64,000 nt of DNA from Lindgomyces ingoldianus (taxonomy: Eukaryota; Ascomycota; Dothideomycetes; Pleosporales; Lindgomycetaceae), in the NCBI RefSeq assembly GCF_010093535.1, contig NW_022985190.1, positions 325,443 to 389,442 of the forward strand, in the 5' to 3' direction. Numbering within the stretch: the first letter of the stretch is position 1; each line of letters starts with the position of its first letter. The position numbers were made by a program, and so were the translations under genes. A model generated the notes under the pieces. It did no database searches, was not told where the DNA came from, and worked only from the letters and a program-made list of their open reading frames with translations. This document shows, piece by piece, positions 36,852 through 46,829 of this stretch.

Positions 36852-38999
36852 ATGACACGAATGGATTCTTTCAAATACGAACCGATCGGCCTTAAGGGGC
36901 CTGCGTTTCGGTTACTCCGCCTTTTTAAAAGCGCAGAGCCTACCATTGAGTGCGAGCTCTTTCAAGCCTGGCTCCACGGCGATAGCACGATTCCCTACGA
37001 GGCTTTGTCGTATACATGGGGTGACAAGGCAATATATGAGCATATAAGGATTAACGGGAGAAGTCTCGGCATAACTAAAAATTTGTATCGGGCACTTTAT
37101 AATCTCCGTTCGCAACATACGGACCGGATACTTTGGGTAGATGCAATCTGCATTGATCAAGCTAATACGAGTGAACGAGGACACCAGGTTCAACAAATGG
37201 GAAAAATATATTCTCAAGCTGATGGGGTTATCTTCTGGTTGGGCCTACCGACACGCGAGACAAATATCCTTATGGACTCTCTAAATGAACTGCAGAAGGA
37301 GGTTGCTATATATCCATATAAGGACTGGAACCCCTCGGACGAGCACTGGGCGACCCAATGGTCATCAATACAGCTCGGATTAAGTAGACAGCACTCGGGT
37401 CTAATGGCGCAACAGCGTAGAGGTATGGAGTTGCTTTTGGGGCGGCCTTGGTTCAAGAGGGTATGGATTTTGCAAGAAGTCGCCAACTCAAAAAGGGCTG
37501 AGGTTTGTTGTGGTACTAAATCTATTCCGGCAAGCTTCTTTGCACTTGCCCCATCGCTAATAGGCATGGCACCAGAATCTCATTGTCAAGCCGTCTTGGA
37601 CATAATGCCGGGCCTGTCAAGGAAAGGTTCTTGGTGGAGCCAGAAGCGAGATCTTTACACACTCTTGCTAAAGTTCAAGGGAAGCAAAGCAAGCGACGAA
37701 CGGGATATGATATATGCGCTGCTCGGCATATCATCAGACGCGCATGACACCGATATTCTGCGTGCAGATTATACGAAGACCGCTAAGCAGGTTGTTCACG
37801 ACGCCATTTCATTCTTATTCGGCCACTCCAACTTTACTTGTCATAAAATCTCAGAACTCTTACGCAATTTCACTTCTTTAAACACAATATCTCTCTTCCA
37901 TCTTGCGGGATCACATCATGAGGACGTAGCCGCTTTTCTTAAGGACCGAGGAGGCGAGGTTAGGGTTACAGAGGACGTGGTCAAAGCCGCAATAGTGAAT
38001 ATAAGGAGTGGGAAAGAAGTGATAGAGCTTCTTCTTAAGCATAAAGGAGGGGAAGTTAAGATCACAAAAGCGGTGGTTAAAGCCGTCTCAAAGAATACAG
38101 TAAGCGGAGATAAAGTGATGGCGTTTCTTCTTGAGCAACGAGGAGAAGAGGTGGTCAAAGCCGCGGCCGAGAATATAAGGTGCCCAAGTGAAGTGACGAC
38201 GCCCCTTCCTCTTAAGCAGCAAGAAGGCGAAGTCGAGGTTACAGAGGATATTTCTAGTGAAAGAGGAGTAATGACGCTTCTTCTTAAGCAGCGAGGAAGC
38301 GAAGTTAAGATCACTGATGGACTTGTTACGGGGCTGGCAAGATTTTTTAGCACAACATCTATGATGAAGCTTCTGGAGCAGCGAGGAGGAGAAGTCAGGG
38401 TTACAGAGGAGGTAGTTAAAGCCGCAGCAGGAAATATGGAGAGTGGGGAAGACATGATGGCGCTTCTCATTAAGCAACGAGGAGGTGAAATCAAGGTCAC
38501 GGAGGAGGTGATTAAAGCTGCAGCAGAGAATATAATTAGTGGAAGAGAAGTAATGGCGCTTCTTCTGGAGAAGCGAGGAGACGAAGTTATGATTACAGAA
38601 GAGGTAGTCAAAGCTGCAGCGGGGAATAAAATTAGTGGAAGAGAAGTAATGGCGCTTCTTCTAAAGCAGCGAGGACGCGAGGTTAAGATTACAAGGGAGG
38701 TAGTTACAGCTGCCTTACAGAATACGGGAAGCGGCCATAAAGTGATGGCGCTTCTTTACAAGCAGCGAAGAAGTGAGGTCAATATCATTCTTGGGCAGAC
38801 TAGGCCAAGTCTACTAAGACTCGTGAGCATACTTATACTAATACTTCTAATGCTTGCGAGTCTGGTCCTTGCCTCAAGATCTAGTCCACAAGATTTACGG
38901 CGGACTAGCAACACCTATTTAGTTATAGTTCAATCTTCTTTAGGTCGTCGGCTGATCTTTTCGGATTATTGGCAAAAGTTTGTCTGTAGATCGCACTAG
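36852..38999 (+). CDS. HET-domain protein with 32-residue tandem repeats and hydrophobic tail
   Basis: Heterokaryon-incompatibility (HET) domain protein; the HET domain is TIR-related and triggers cell death after non-self fusion in characterised cases. Single exon, 715 residues from ATG 36852 (a second ATG at 36861, giving MDSFKYEP, is equally typical). HET core: YEALSYTWG (residue 49), LWVDAICIDQ (94), RPWFKRVWILQEV (about 196), DERDMIYALLGI. From about residue 365 a run of roughly ten units of 32 residues follows, for example GGEVRVTEEVVKAAAGN plus SGEDMMALL, resembling degenerate ankyrin units. Two central units have lost parts. A strongly hydrophobic segment, LLRLVSILILILLMLASLVL, follows near the C-terminus and may be membrane-spanning. 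The ligand or partner is unknown. Confidence 0.88.
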   Translation: MTRMDSFKYEPIGLKGPAFRLLRLFKSAEPTIECELFQAWLHGDSTIPYEALSYTWGDKAIYEHIRINGRSLGITKNLYRALYNLRSQHTDRILWVDAICIDQANTSERGHQVQQMGKIYSQADGVIFWLGLPTRETNILMDSLNELQKEVAIYPYKDWNPSDEHWATQWSSIQLGLSRQHSGLMAQQRRGMELLLGRPWFKRVWILQEVANSKRAEVCCGTKSIPASFFALAPSLIGMAPESHCQAVLDIMPGLSRKGSWWSQKRDLYTLLLKFKGSKASDERDMIYALLGISSDAHDTDILRADYTKTAKQVVHDAISFLFGHSNFTCHKISELLRNFTSLNTISLFHLAGSHHEDVAAFLKDRGGEVRVTEDVVKAAIVNIRSGKEVIELLLKHKGGEVKITKAVVKAVSKNTVSGDKVMAFLLEQRGEEVVKAAAENIRCPSEVTTPLPLKQQEGEVEVTEDISSERGVMTLLLKQRGSEVKITDGLVTGLARFFSTTSMMKLLEQRGGEVRVTEEVVKAAAGNMESGEDMMALLIKQRGGEIKVTEEVIKAAAENIISGREVMALLLEKRGDEVMITEEVVKAAAGNKISGREVMALLLKQRGREVKITREVVTAALQNTGSGHKVMALLYKQRRSEVNIILGQTRPSLLRLVSILILILLMLASLVLASRSSPQDLRRTSNTYLVIVQSSLGRRLIFSDYWQKFVCRSH
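37950..38790 (+). repeat. 96-bp coding tandem repeat in the HET gene
   Basis: About nine to ten in-frame units of 96 bp. The last four are the most alike (consensus GxEVxITEEVVKAAAxN then SGxEVMALLLxQR). The units before them are shortened or diverged, consistent with unit gain and loss by slippage or recombination. Confidence 0.85.
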
Positions 39000-39370
39000 T
39001 AGTAAGGCATCAGAACCTTTTATTTTAACATCAGCGTTAGAGCCCTCAACTAATACGGATGTCCTTTGTTTCTTCTGTATTGAGAAATGTAACGGCTTAG
39101 GCTTCTATTGTGGCTTATACTAAGGCAGTGAACACGGGCATCTCAGCGGCTTGGGAGGAGCAGGAGAAAGCAGAATTTCCTGCCAAGTCACCATTTCCTG
39201 CGTAAGGACGCCTATGAATGGTACAACACGGCGAAGGCGATTTTGCACTAGATATCCTCACATAAGCAGGGAGAGTGGAGGATGGCCTACCCGCTATGGC
39301 CACAGCGTTGTGAGTTGTTGGATACAAAGCGTGTTGACCATATTATAAACATTAACCGAGCTTAGCAAAT
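39000..39370. other. Debris between HET gene and duplicated segment
   Basis: 371 bp. A coding-like stretch at about 39120-39310 is readable in two frames, each interrupted by stops (one reads FLRKDAYEWYNTAKAILH then a stop). No gene is called. Confidence 0.4.
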
Positions 39371-39998
39371 GATATCCGCTTCTGCTAGTGTATCATCACC
39401 GACGTGCGTGGTCGCCGTACTACAACCCCATTAATACAGATGTTCCATCGATTTTCTTGTCTCGTGCGCTCGATACAGGCCTGGGTTGTGCCAGAGCCGT
39501 CAGGTAAAGAGGACGCCAATGTAGGACTTAAGTATTAGATCGTGGTCCAGAATGCCAAGGGCAAGTCATGGAAGTTGCTTGTTGCGGATAACCGTACGGC
39601 GGCAGGGATCATGATTTATTATGAAGCTTTGAATGGGAACTCGATTCCGTTTGTGGGCGCTGTGTTGGGAGATCAGAAGAAGGGAGAGAAGGTGAAATTT
39701 AAGAGGGCGGAGGAAGTGGCATTGATGAGGGAGAAGGAGGAGGGCACTATGGGCGTTGTTTGTTAGACTAGGATGGAGCTTAGACTTTTATAAAGATTTA
39801 AGATTTTAAGGTTCTCTGTTAGTGTTTTACAATCCACTGTTTCCTTTTTGTGCTGTAATAAGGATTTGGCCCAGAATTTGACGGCGATGGTAGGGACTTC
39901 GTTCTTGTTCGCAATTATGTCGAATGGTCTCGGGAATACATTCATTTAGTCTAAATCAAAGTTATGAGTTCGCTCTTGCCTCTATTTCTCTTGACATT
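39371..39998 (+). pseudogene. Decayed partial copy of the 320-residue gene
   Basis: Direct-orientation copy of 35234-35864. It lacks the first 180 or so codons, has a 4-bp insertion near 39482 that shifts the frame, a Trp codon turned into TAG at 39536-39538, and an in-frame deletion of about 9 bp near 39710. In the first 200 bp compared by eye nearly all base changes are C to T or G to A, mostly at CpG sites. The 3' flank past the stop codon is copied too. It cannot encode the full protein. Confidence 0.88.
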
Positions 39999-40165
39999 TA
40001 TATTAATGTTTAGACAGGAATGGTAAACAACAACACTATTGTCACTGCCCTACAAGCACAATTGCTAAAAGCCTCCACCACTCTGGATGTACTTGTCAGG
40101 CCGCTAGTCCTTATAAAGGATGATAATACGCTGCAAGGCCTGAAGCGGTTTGCACTACAGTCCTT

Positions 40166-40270
40166 ACGCGCGACAGGTATATATACTACTTTGTACGCAG
40201 ATCAACTGTTGGTTGATTATTCGCACCTTTTAGTTGTATTGGCGCAGTGGTACAGAGCTCCGTCCTTACA
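40166..40270 (+). repeat. Left arm of a 105-bp inverted repeat pair
   Basis: Matches the reverse complement of 43694-43800 with about seven differences by eye. It begins near CGCGACAGGTATATATACTA and runs to CGTCCTTACA. The pair encloses the STAND-N/ankyrin gene. A 99-codon open frame over this arm is not supported as a gene. Confidence 0.85.
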
Positions 40271-40439
40271 GTACTCTCCTAGCATTAAAATTGGATTGTA
40301 TTTACATGCAGTAGAGTAGATATACACAATAGAGGGTAGCTATAGTGTTTGCAGTTACGGAGCTCTCCATGCGCTAGCCACCAACACTCCTTTGACCCAC
40401 TGCTGCCTAGCTACGCCACATGCTGCGGCCTAGAGCTAT

Positions 40440-40570
40440 TGCTGGCCTTAAGTCACATGACGGGTTCACCTAGTACTATATAAACCCGTAGTTACCCTCC
40501 TTTAGCAATCAATCCAGTTCCTCATGCCTCTGGTGCTTCACATAGCTTCACATATAGACATAGGTAGATA
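40440..40570 (+). repeat. LTR-promoter-like fragment
   Basis: A TATATAAAC box followed by CTCC, a TAGCAATCAATC motif and then TTCCTCATGCC and a CTTCACA run. The same order of motifs occurs at 48825-48912. This resembles the transcribed end of fungal Ty1/copia-type LTRs; no internal element or reverse transcriptase is seen. Tentative. Confidence 0.3.
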
Positions 40571-41280
40571 TGTAAAGCGACTAACCGCACAGACTGCCTC
40601 GCCGCTAAAGTCCTAAGTAAGCGGCTAAATCAGCTATAGAGAGGTCACCGTGGATACACTATTGGTATTCCTTGCGGCCCTGATGACGACTGGACAAGTG
40701 TCTTGCTTAGCAATCTCTAGTGCGCGACGCACAGGGATTCGCTAGATAAAAGTAATCGACCCCTGCTATCGCTACCAGGGACCGCTAGAAAAATTCATTC
40801 GCAAGCATACCCGAGACGATACTCGAAGCAAGTAACTAATAGAGGGGTTTCCTGGGCGGGAAAATTCAACTCTGGGAGGGCTCGAGCGCACGACATGGCT
40901 ACGCTAGGCAGGGGTGTAAGGGGGAAAAGCTGTAAGAGGCTAGACCCCCGCGAGGGGATTTGCGCTGTTTGTTCACTTCTGTAGGCGGAGTTTCTTGTAC
41001 CATCTCCGCTGGATCGCAAATCATCCAGGGATTCTCTCCTGCCACCTGTGTCGCTATAGAAAGCCAGAAAATCGATACAACTGGATCGTGACCTGATGGA
41101 GACTGAAATTTTAATGCAAATCGATGGAGGGGGTAATTCTTTGTCCTCCTCTTCAACCAGGAATTTTCCTTTACTTTCTAACATTACGGAAGGGCTTTCA
41201 ATTATTTAGGAATGGTCATCGGGAGAAAAATTATCGGTTGTTCAGCTCCTAGAGCTGGGCAATCATCTCTCTTAGAACCT
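40571..41280. other. Intergenic stretch left of the foldback
   Basis: No supported gene. A 129-codon minus-strand frame at 40795-41184 has no family features. Part of this and the following 190 bp should be the STAND/ankyrin promoter. Confidence 0.45.
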
Positions 41281-41362
41281 ACTCGGCCTGTGCACGACTT
41301 CGCTTTCTTTCAAAAACGCCTCGTATTTTTGAAAAAAAGGCGAAGTTGTGCACAGGCCGAGT
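41281..41362. repeat. Foldback with 36/37-bp arms and 9-nt loop
   Basis: Left arm 41281-41316 and right arm 41326-41362 pair over nearly their whole length (ACTCGGCCTGTGCAC exact, then one G/A difference, ACTTCGC exact, then a T/C-rich part with one indel, then TCAAAAA). The loop is CGCCTCGTA. It could be a miniature inverted-repeat element or a structured RNA/terminator; it ends 112 bp before the STAND/ankyrin start. Confidence 0.85.
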
Positions 41363-41474
41363 CACAATGTCACTTCGCCCCATGCTTTTTATCTGTTAAG
41401 CATTATTCTTCAATCCACGTCGAAGTAGGTAACCATGTATCCAGCCGTCCGATATCCCATACCTCTTTCCGTCC

Positions 41475-43478
41475 ATGGATCCTCTATCAATCAGTGCTAG
41501 TTGCTGCGCTTTGGTGGGTTCCATTGGGACTGTCTCCCTGACAGTCAACAACTTTGTTCGCAGAGTTCGCGATGCCCGCAGCGACTTAGACGCCGTCTCC
41601 CGAGAGCTCGGGTCCCTCAAGACAGTTCTTGAGCTACTTGGCGACGATGTTGAACAATATGGGGAAAACCACATGGCAACAACACTTGAGAAACAGGTGC
41701 TTGATATCCTCAAGAATTGTGATATTGTAATACATAGTATTGGCAGAGAGCTGAAAAAACATGGAGACGGAAAGAAATTTACAAAGGGGGTGAGGTGGTC
41801 AGTGAATGGAAGGGGCGATATGTTGAAGCTAAGGTCCAACCTCGAGGCACATAGGGCAGCTTTGGATTTAGCCCTCGAAATCATGGTTTTGTGAGTTTTA
41901 TCACTTTTTAGACTTCTTGAGGTAAAATCGCTGATTCCTGGCCCCTTGAAGGAGTATCACGAGAGATATCAAGACCGATACTAGGGAAATAAAGGGAGAT
42001 ACCACTGTGATCAAAGGAGACATAAGCCAGATCCTGGGAGAGCTTAAAATCTTGCATGAAAAGTTCGATCTAGCTAAGAACGCAGTACCCTGGGTTGCCA
42101 TCCCGAGTACATCTCCGGAAGACTTCTTGCAGCCATCTCTCCAGGCCGAGGATGGAGAAACTGCTTATAACGGTGCTTCGCAAAGTAAGCAGCAAACCTG
42201 AATTTCTACCAGCTACGTGAGCGGACTGCCATGTGATAACACAACTTCAGTGCAAGACTCCAGACTGTTAGCGCCAGCCGAAATGGTCAAAAATCTATCC
42301 TTGGGCGAATCCAGCGGCAATGATTCCTACCAGCCAACATTACACAGTCGACAAATTCCGAAGGAGCAAGAATTTCGACTCCAGAATATTCCTACCTCTT
42401 TATCCGCACAGACACCGATACTTGGTCAGCGGAGCCAGACAGAATCAGCTCGTCCTACCACGTCGTTAAGAAGCACTTATGCTATGTCAGCTGTGCCTCA
42501 AATTCCACCAGGAGTTCCTAGCGGGTTAAATATAGCAGGGACAGGAGGAGATATAAACATCGGCAACTCAAAGCAATCGTTGTCTGGTAACTTCTATGGA
42601 GGCATCCACGTCTCACAGTAAGCAAGTCCCTGACCAGAATGCTTGAGAACTCCATTGACTAAAACATAACCAGGGGACCCAATCAGTCAAACCCATTCGC
42701 TGCGTACCTCCCACAGGCAAACATGGGGCTAAATGAGCGGGCATTGTTGAAGGCAGCCGGTAAAGCTGACTTCGATGAGGTTCTAAGGCTCATACGAGCT
42801 GGGGCGAACTTGGATGCCATAAACGAGGAGGGTCAGTCTGCCCTAACAATGGCTATCAGCAGGCAGCATATGAACGTTGTCAAGCTACTCATAAACAACG
42901 GAGCGACAATGGATCGCTCGGGCTACCTTGTAGCAAAGCCACTTCATGTTGCCGTTGGCACCGGCAACATGGAGCTGGTAAAGTGTATTCTCGACAATGG
43001 CGCCGACATCGATGAAACAACTGCAATCGGTCCCGTCTTAATAGTAGCCGTAATGGCTGGCCAGAAGAACCTTGTTTCTCTCCTGCTATCTCGAAACGCC
43101 GACCCCGATGTTACCGGATCGACGACATCACACTCGGCGTTGTTCTGGGCTGTGTTGAAAGTGAATAACGACTTAGTCCCAATGCTGCTAAAGTACGGTG
43201 CTCGTGACAACTGTCTGGACCCGCAGTTGAAACCCCTTATGCGTTTACTCAATCCACACTGTCAAGCCCTTCTCAGGGATTGGACAACAAAACCATACAA
43301 TGAACATGCCAGGATATTGCGTCACGCATCTTCGGACCAAGTCCAAAAACAAGCCGCAATCTTCTGGGGATTAAGCTGTGCGAGTAAGCATGGCCATAAA
43401 GAGGTCTATTCAGCATGGATAGAACTCGCTGAAGAGTTTGCAATTCCTGTTAGTGAAGGTTGTAGATTAATAACCTAA
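41475..43478 (+). CDS. STAND-type N-terminal domain plus ankyrin repeats
   Basis: Exons: 41475..41890, 41952..42184, 42251..42617, 42674..43478; 606 residues, all phases closing. Residues 1-138 match the fungal N-terminal domain of STAND proteins (PF17111 type): MDPLSISASCCALVGSIGTV, then VRDARSDLDAVSRELGSLKT. A coiled-coil-like stretch follows (SITRDIKTDTREIKGDTTVI). The linker ends in a Gly/Asn-rich patch, GTGGDINIGNSKQSLSGNFY then GGIHVSQG. The C-terminus (about 345 on) has ankyrin repeats, such as GANLDAINEEGQSALTMAIS and NGADIDETTAIGPVLIVAVM. There is no NACHT or NB-ARC domain between them, so this is a STAND-related receptor without its NTPase or a fungal-specific layout. Likely role: non-self sensing or signalling; inferred. 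Confidence 0.8.
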
Positions 43479-44239
43479 AAGGATACAGTCAACTCTCGAT
43501 AGCGCGATACAAACAGGGAGCTGGGATTATCTTTTTTATATTGAAATATTATTAACGTTGTAGCAAAATTGTTATGTAAGATAACTATCTAAGGTGCTCT
43601 AGATAGCCTACTTAGATTTCTAAGCCTTTACTTTAGTATATAGCTACTGTAGAGTCTTTATTTACTAAAGGGTTATCCTATCTGTGATGACCAGTGTAAG
43701 GACGGATCTCTGTACCACTGCGCCAATACAACCAAAAGGTGCGAATAATCAACCAACAGTTGATTTGCATACAGAATAGTATATATACCTGTCGCGCGTA
43801 GAGATCTATTTACTGCTTAGAAAATGGCTAGAGATTAGCACTTCACCAGGTGCAGCTTCATAAGTTTGCAAAGGAAAGACTCCTGGGGGTCTGATCGTGA
43901 AAGTGTCTCGTTACACCGTGCGTCCCGTGACGTAGGGACGTTAATTAGAATTAAGCATCTTATTCTACTTGCCATCAGGAGATTTCCAGCGACCTGTTCA
44001 GGCAACTTTAAAAATCTGCCCATGGCTGTGTCGACACCTTTTAGTCGAAATGTTTTTATCATGGATTCTACTTACTCTTTTAGGTAGCACTGACGGACCA
44101 TCCATTGCTGTCAAAGTGATCTGCATTTGGCTTCTTAGTGTGCAACTTGATATTTGGTCTGTCTACAAATATCCTACCTCAGAGAGCAGACAGATATCTT
44201 TTACAACACCCGGAACCCTCCCTGGCCTTACCCACCCAT
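43479..44239. other. Intergenic region with repeat arm
   Basis: AT-rich just after the ankyrin gene, then the inverted-repeat arm, then a stretch to the 3' end of the GST gene. No gene is seen. Confidence 0.5.
43694..43800 (-). repeat. Right arm of the 105-bp inverted repeat pair
   Basis: Reverse complement of 40166-40270 with a few differences. It lies 215 bp downstream of the STAND-N/ankyrin stop codon. Confidence 0.85.
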
Positions 44240-44944
44240 CTATCCCAAAGTTGGAGGCGCACTCCCATCCATCTTTGCCTTCTCCTCACACATGGACACT
44301 GGTGCGCCAAACGCCTTTCCCACGCTCTCCACCGCCATCAACCTCTCCCACCAATCCATCGTCTTCGGATAATTCTTCCTATACTCCGGATCCATAAACC
44401 AATTCAACGGCCACAACAACGAACTCGCCACACTCAAATCCGCCAAACTCACCTCCTCATCCCTAACCAACCACTTCTTCCCCTCCTGCGCAAGATGCAA
44501 TTCTAGCCTCTTCAGCGACCGCTCAAACGCCGCTTCCTTCTCATCCCCGGCCTCGGGGTCGTATTTCTTGCGTCCCAAAACATGTGCTAAAATGGTCTGA
44601 CTCGGGAAGAAGAGCTCCGAGTCAGCGAACGCAATCCACATCTGCACCAGGGCACGGTCTTCGACGCTGCGGCCTAGGAGTTGCGCGCTGCAGGGTCCAG
44701 ATTCGGAGACGTAGTACGCCATGGCTGTAGCTTCGGCGAGGTAGAAGCCGGAGGGGGTTTCAAGAGCGGGGATTTTGCCCATGGGGAATTTGGCGAGGTA
44801 GGAGGGGGTTTTGTTGGTGACACCATATTCGAAACCAGGTTCGACGGCAAGGTCAAGGCCGTTGAAGTTGGCGGCTGCAAGGGTTTTGGCGACCCGCGCG
44901 TGCAGAAAATTGGTGCTTGTATGGAGGGTTGCGAAGGGGGCCAT
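44240..44944 (-). CDS. Glutathione S-transferase-like protein (EF1B-gamma class)
   Basis: Single exon, 234 residues, complete. N-terminal thioredoxin-fold half: FATLHTSTNFLHARVAKTLA, then FPMGKIPALETPSGFYLAEA with the cis-Pro and the Glu-Ala pair typical of the glutathione site. C-terminal helical half: EDRALVQMWIAFADSELFFP, KRLELHLAQEGKKWLVRDEE and VSLADLSVASSLLWPL, the conserved ADLSVA/N-capping motif of GSTs. The arrangement resembles the GST part of elongation factor 1B-gamma and related fungal stand-alone GSTs; the EF1G C-terminal domain is absent. It probably conjugates or binds glutathione in the cytosol; the substrate is unknown. Confidence 0.85.
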   Translation of the reverse strand: MAPFATLHTSTNFLHARVAKTLAAANFNGLDLAVEPGFEYGVTNKTPSYLAKFPMGKIPALETPSGFYLAEATAMAYYVSESGPCSAQLLGRSVEDRALVQMWIAFADSELFFPSQTILAHVLGRKKYDPEAGDEKEAAFERSLKRLELHLAQEGKKWLVRDEEVSLADLSVASSLLWPLNWFMDPEYRKNYPKTMDWWERLMAVESVGKAFGAPVSMCEEKAKMDGSAPPTLG

Positions 44945-45974
44945 GGTGGTGGTTATGGGGGGTGGTAGATGGGAGAGGGAAAGTGGATATGGTTTAGTGT
45001 TAAGTTTAGGGGAATTGAGATTTGATTTTGGGATAGACTGGTCAATTGATATGGTGGTGCTCCAGTGAAGAAATATACTCCGCCTCTAGCCAAGACGTGT
45101 TTATATACTAACTACTACCCCTAGTCCATTGATGTCTTCTTCTGGATCGGAATGCGAAACACGACTATTTTAGTTGCTGCCTAAACTGCCTGACCAACCA
45201 GTCCTCGTCGGACGACGATCGGAACCCTCTTTGATGTAACGTATCCTCATTTTTGTTGAGAAAATGGTCTGTTCTGCTAATTGTTGTGGTGTTGTGGCTC
45301 TAGCAATGGTTTCACATTGTTGACGGACGAATCGCGGATGGCGGGATTGGTCAGCAAGTCTGGTTTAGGGAAATCTTCATATTGATAGCGGTGTGTTTGG
45401 ACCTTTGTGAAGGGATTGATGGAATAAACCAGCCTATGGGAGACTTTATAAAGACATAGCCACGCATCAGATGGAGTCATCTTAGTAGAGCGGTGTATGG
45501 GATCTGACTTTGTGATCAGTATCGTGCATCAGAAAGCTTTCGAGAATGGCTTCCCCGACGATAATTCAAGTAACACAGGCATCGCTGACGGGGATAATTG
45601 ATTGAGGCGGTGGGGGGGAGGACGAATTGAATAATCAGGGCTTTTATATGGAAGTTCTCGTTATGGTCAGGCGTAGTTCGTGGGGGGCCATCGGAGGGGT
45701 ACGAAAGCTGTCATAATGAACTGTCAAGATCGATGCTGTAAAAAAACGAGTCCCATAGAAGTTTTCATTGCAGAACTTTCCTTATTCTCGAAGAGAGGTA
45801 GACTTAGGAGCTTTCAGTAGCAAGCCGTTTTATATATATACACTTTAGTGGATGGCGTATTTACGACCAGAATTGCGTCAGAGTGTTAAACGGCAAACGA
45901 TATGGCATTACTGCCAAGTTTCCGCTCTAAAACTTATGGAGACGGTAGTAAGAGCCGGTGTGGCATCTCGTTGA
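44945..45974. other. Intergenic region between GST and DUF924 genes
   Basis: About 1 kb. A 67-codon minus-strand frame at 45277-45480 (starting MTPSDAWLCLYKVSHRLVYS) has mildly coding-like composition but no family or splice support, so it is not called as a gene. Confidence 0.45.
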
Positions 45975-46829
45975 TTACTTCTGAGCTACGCCAAATGTGT
46001 TGCCAATATCTGCCAAGAACTTCTTCTCTTCTTCGGTCGCCTCTCTCCCAAGGCATGCATTCCGGTGTGGGTATCTTCCAAACTTATCCAATATTTCCCT
46101 GTGGTGCTTCTCTGCCCCTTTGCTCTTCTCGAGATACTCGGCAGCCTCTGGCCGGTTTGCTTGGACGAGATCAACAACCATGTCTTTCAATATTGCGTCC
46201 ATCTTGTGATGGTCTTCTATTTTTTCTGAATGCATCAGGGGCATGTAGAACCATAGCCGATAAGACGGATTATGCCGCCACATAGGATGCATATCCGGAC
46301 GGATGATAGGGCCGTCTGTCGATAGTACGGTCGATAGAAAGGACTGCGCAATCTTGTCGTAGTGAGTGTATATCTTCACAAGTCCCTCATTCGTCCGATA
46401 TATGTTACGACTCATCTGATCTAGTAGGAGAATGATGCCCAATGCCGTCCAAGCTGCCTCAGCGCTGGCGTCCCCGGGACTTCTTTCCGCGGCCGCGTGT
46501 ACTTCCTGAACAAAGGGCTCTGCAGTTGGCTCTGGCCACTTCTCAGGCGCAATTGCTTCCAACGCTTGTCCAAAATTATCCCGACAGTGCCCGTCGAATA
46601 TCATTTTCTGTTCTGGACCTGCCATCCACCACCTCTGCATCACTTCAGGTTTCGGAATCGTAGTATTGACGGAATGGCCCTCAAACCAAACATCTCGTAT
46701 GCGCTGGTAAAGAGCAGGGTTGAAGATGTCTTTGTTGAGCGTGAGCGAAGACATGGGGCGTCGCTGGGCGTTTGGTAACAGCGACAAGACAGAAAGGAGT
46801 CGGAGGGGTGCTGTTCGTCGCGTGAGCAT
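45975..46829 (-). CDS. DUF924 family protein, probably mitochondrial
   Basis: Single exon, 284 residues from ATG 46829 (a TTG upstream in frame was not used). The N-terminus MLTRRTAPLRLLSVLSLLPN is Arg/Leu/Ser-rich with no acids, consistent with a mitochondrial presequence. The DUF924 core is clear: IRDVWFEGH, RWWMAGPEQKMIFDGHCRDN, AWTALGIILLLDQMSRNIYR, HPMWRHNPSYRLWFYMPLMH and DKFGRYPHRNACLGREATEE near the end. The family is alpha-helical, widespread in bacteria and fungi, and has no settled biochemical function. It is complete and intact despite sitting between two gene-poor stretches. Confidence 0.88.
   Translation of the reverse strand: MLTRRTAPLRLLSVLSLLPNAQRRPMSSLTLNKDIFNPALYQRIRDVWFEGHSVNTTIPKPEVMQRWWMAGPEQKMIFDGHCRDNFGQALEAIAPEKWPEPTAEPFVQEVHAAAERSPGDASAEAAWTALGIILLLDQMSRNIYRTNEGLVKIYTHYDKIAQSFLSTVLSTDGPIIRPDMHPMWRHNPSYRLWFYMPLMHSEKIEDHHKMDAILKDMVVDLVQANRPEAAEYLEKSKGAEKHHREILDKFGRYPHRNACLGREATEEEKKFLADIGNTFGVAQK

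Noticed and set aside
40020..40319. 99-codon plus-strand frame
   Set aside because: Lies over the inverted-repeat arm, has no domain and no matching frame in the other arm; treated as repeat DNA.
40795..41184. 129-codon minus-strand frame
   Set aside because: No family, no splice context, Ser/Arg/Pro-rich composition as expected by chance.
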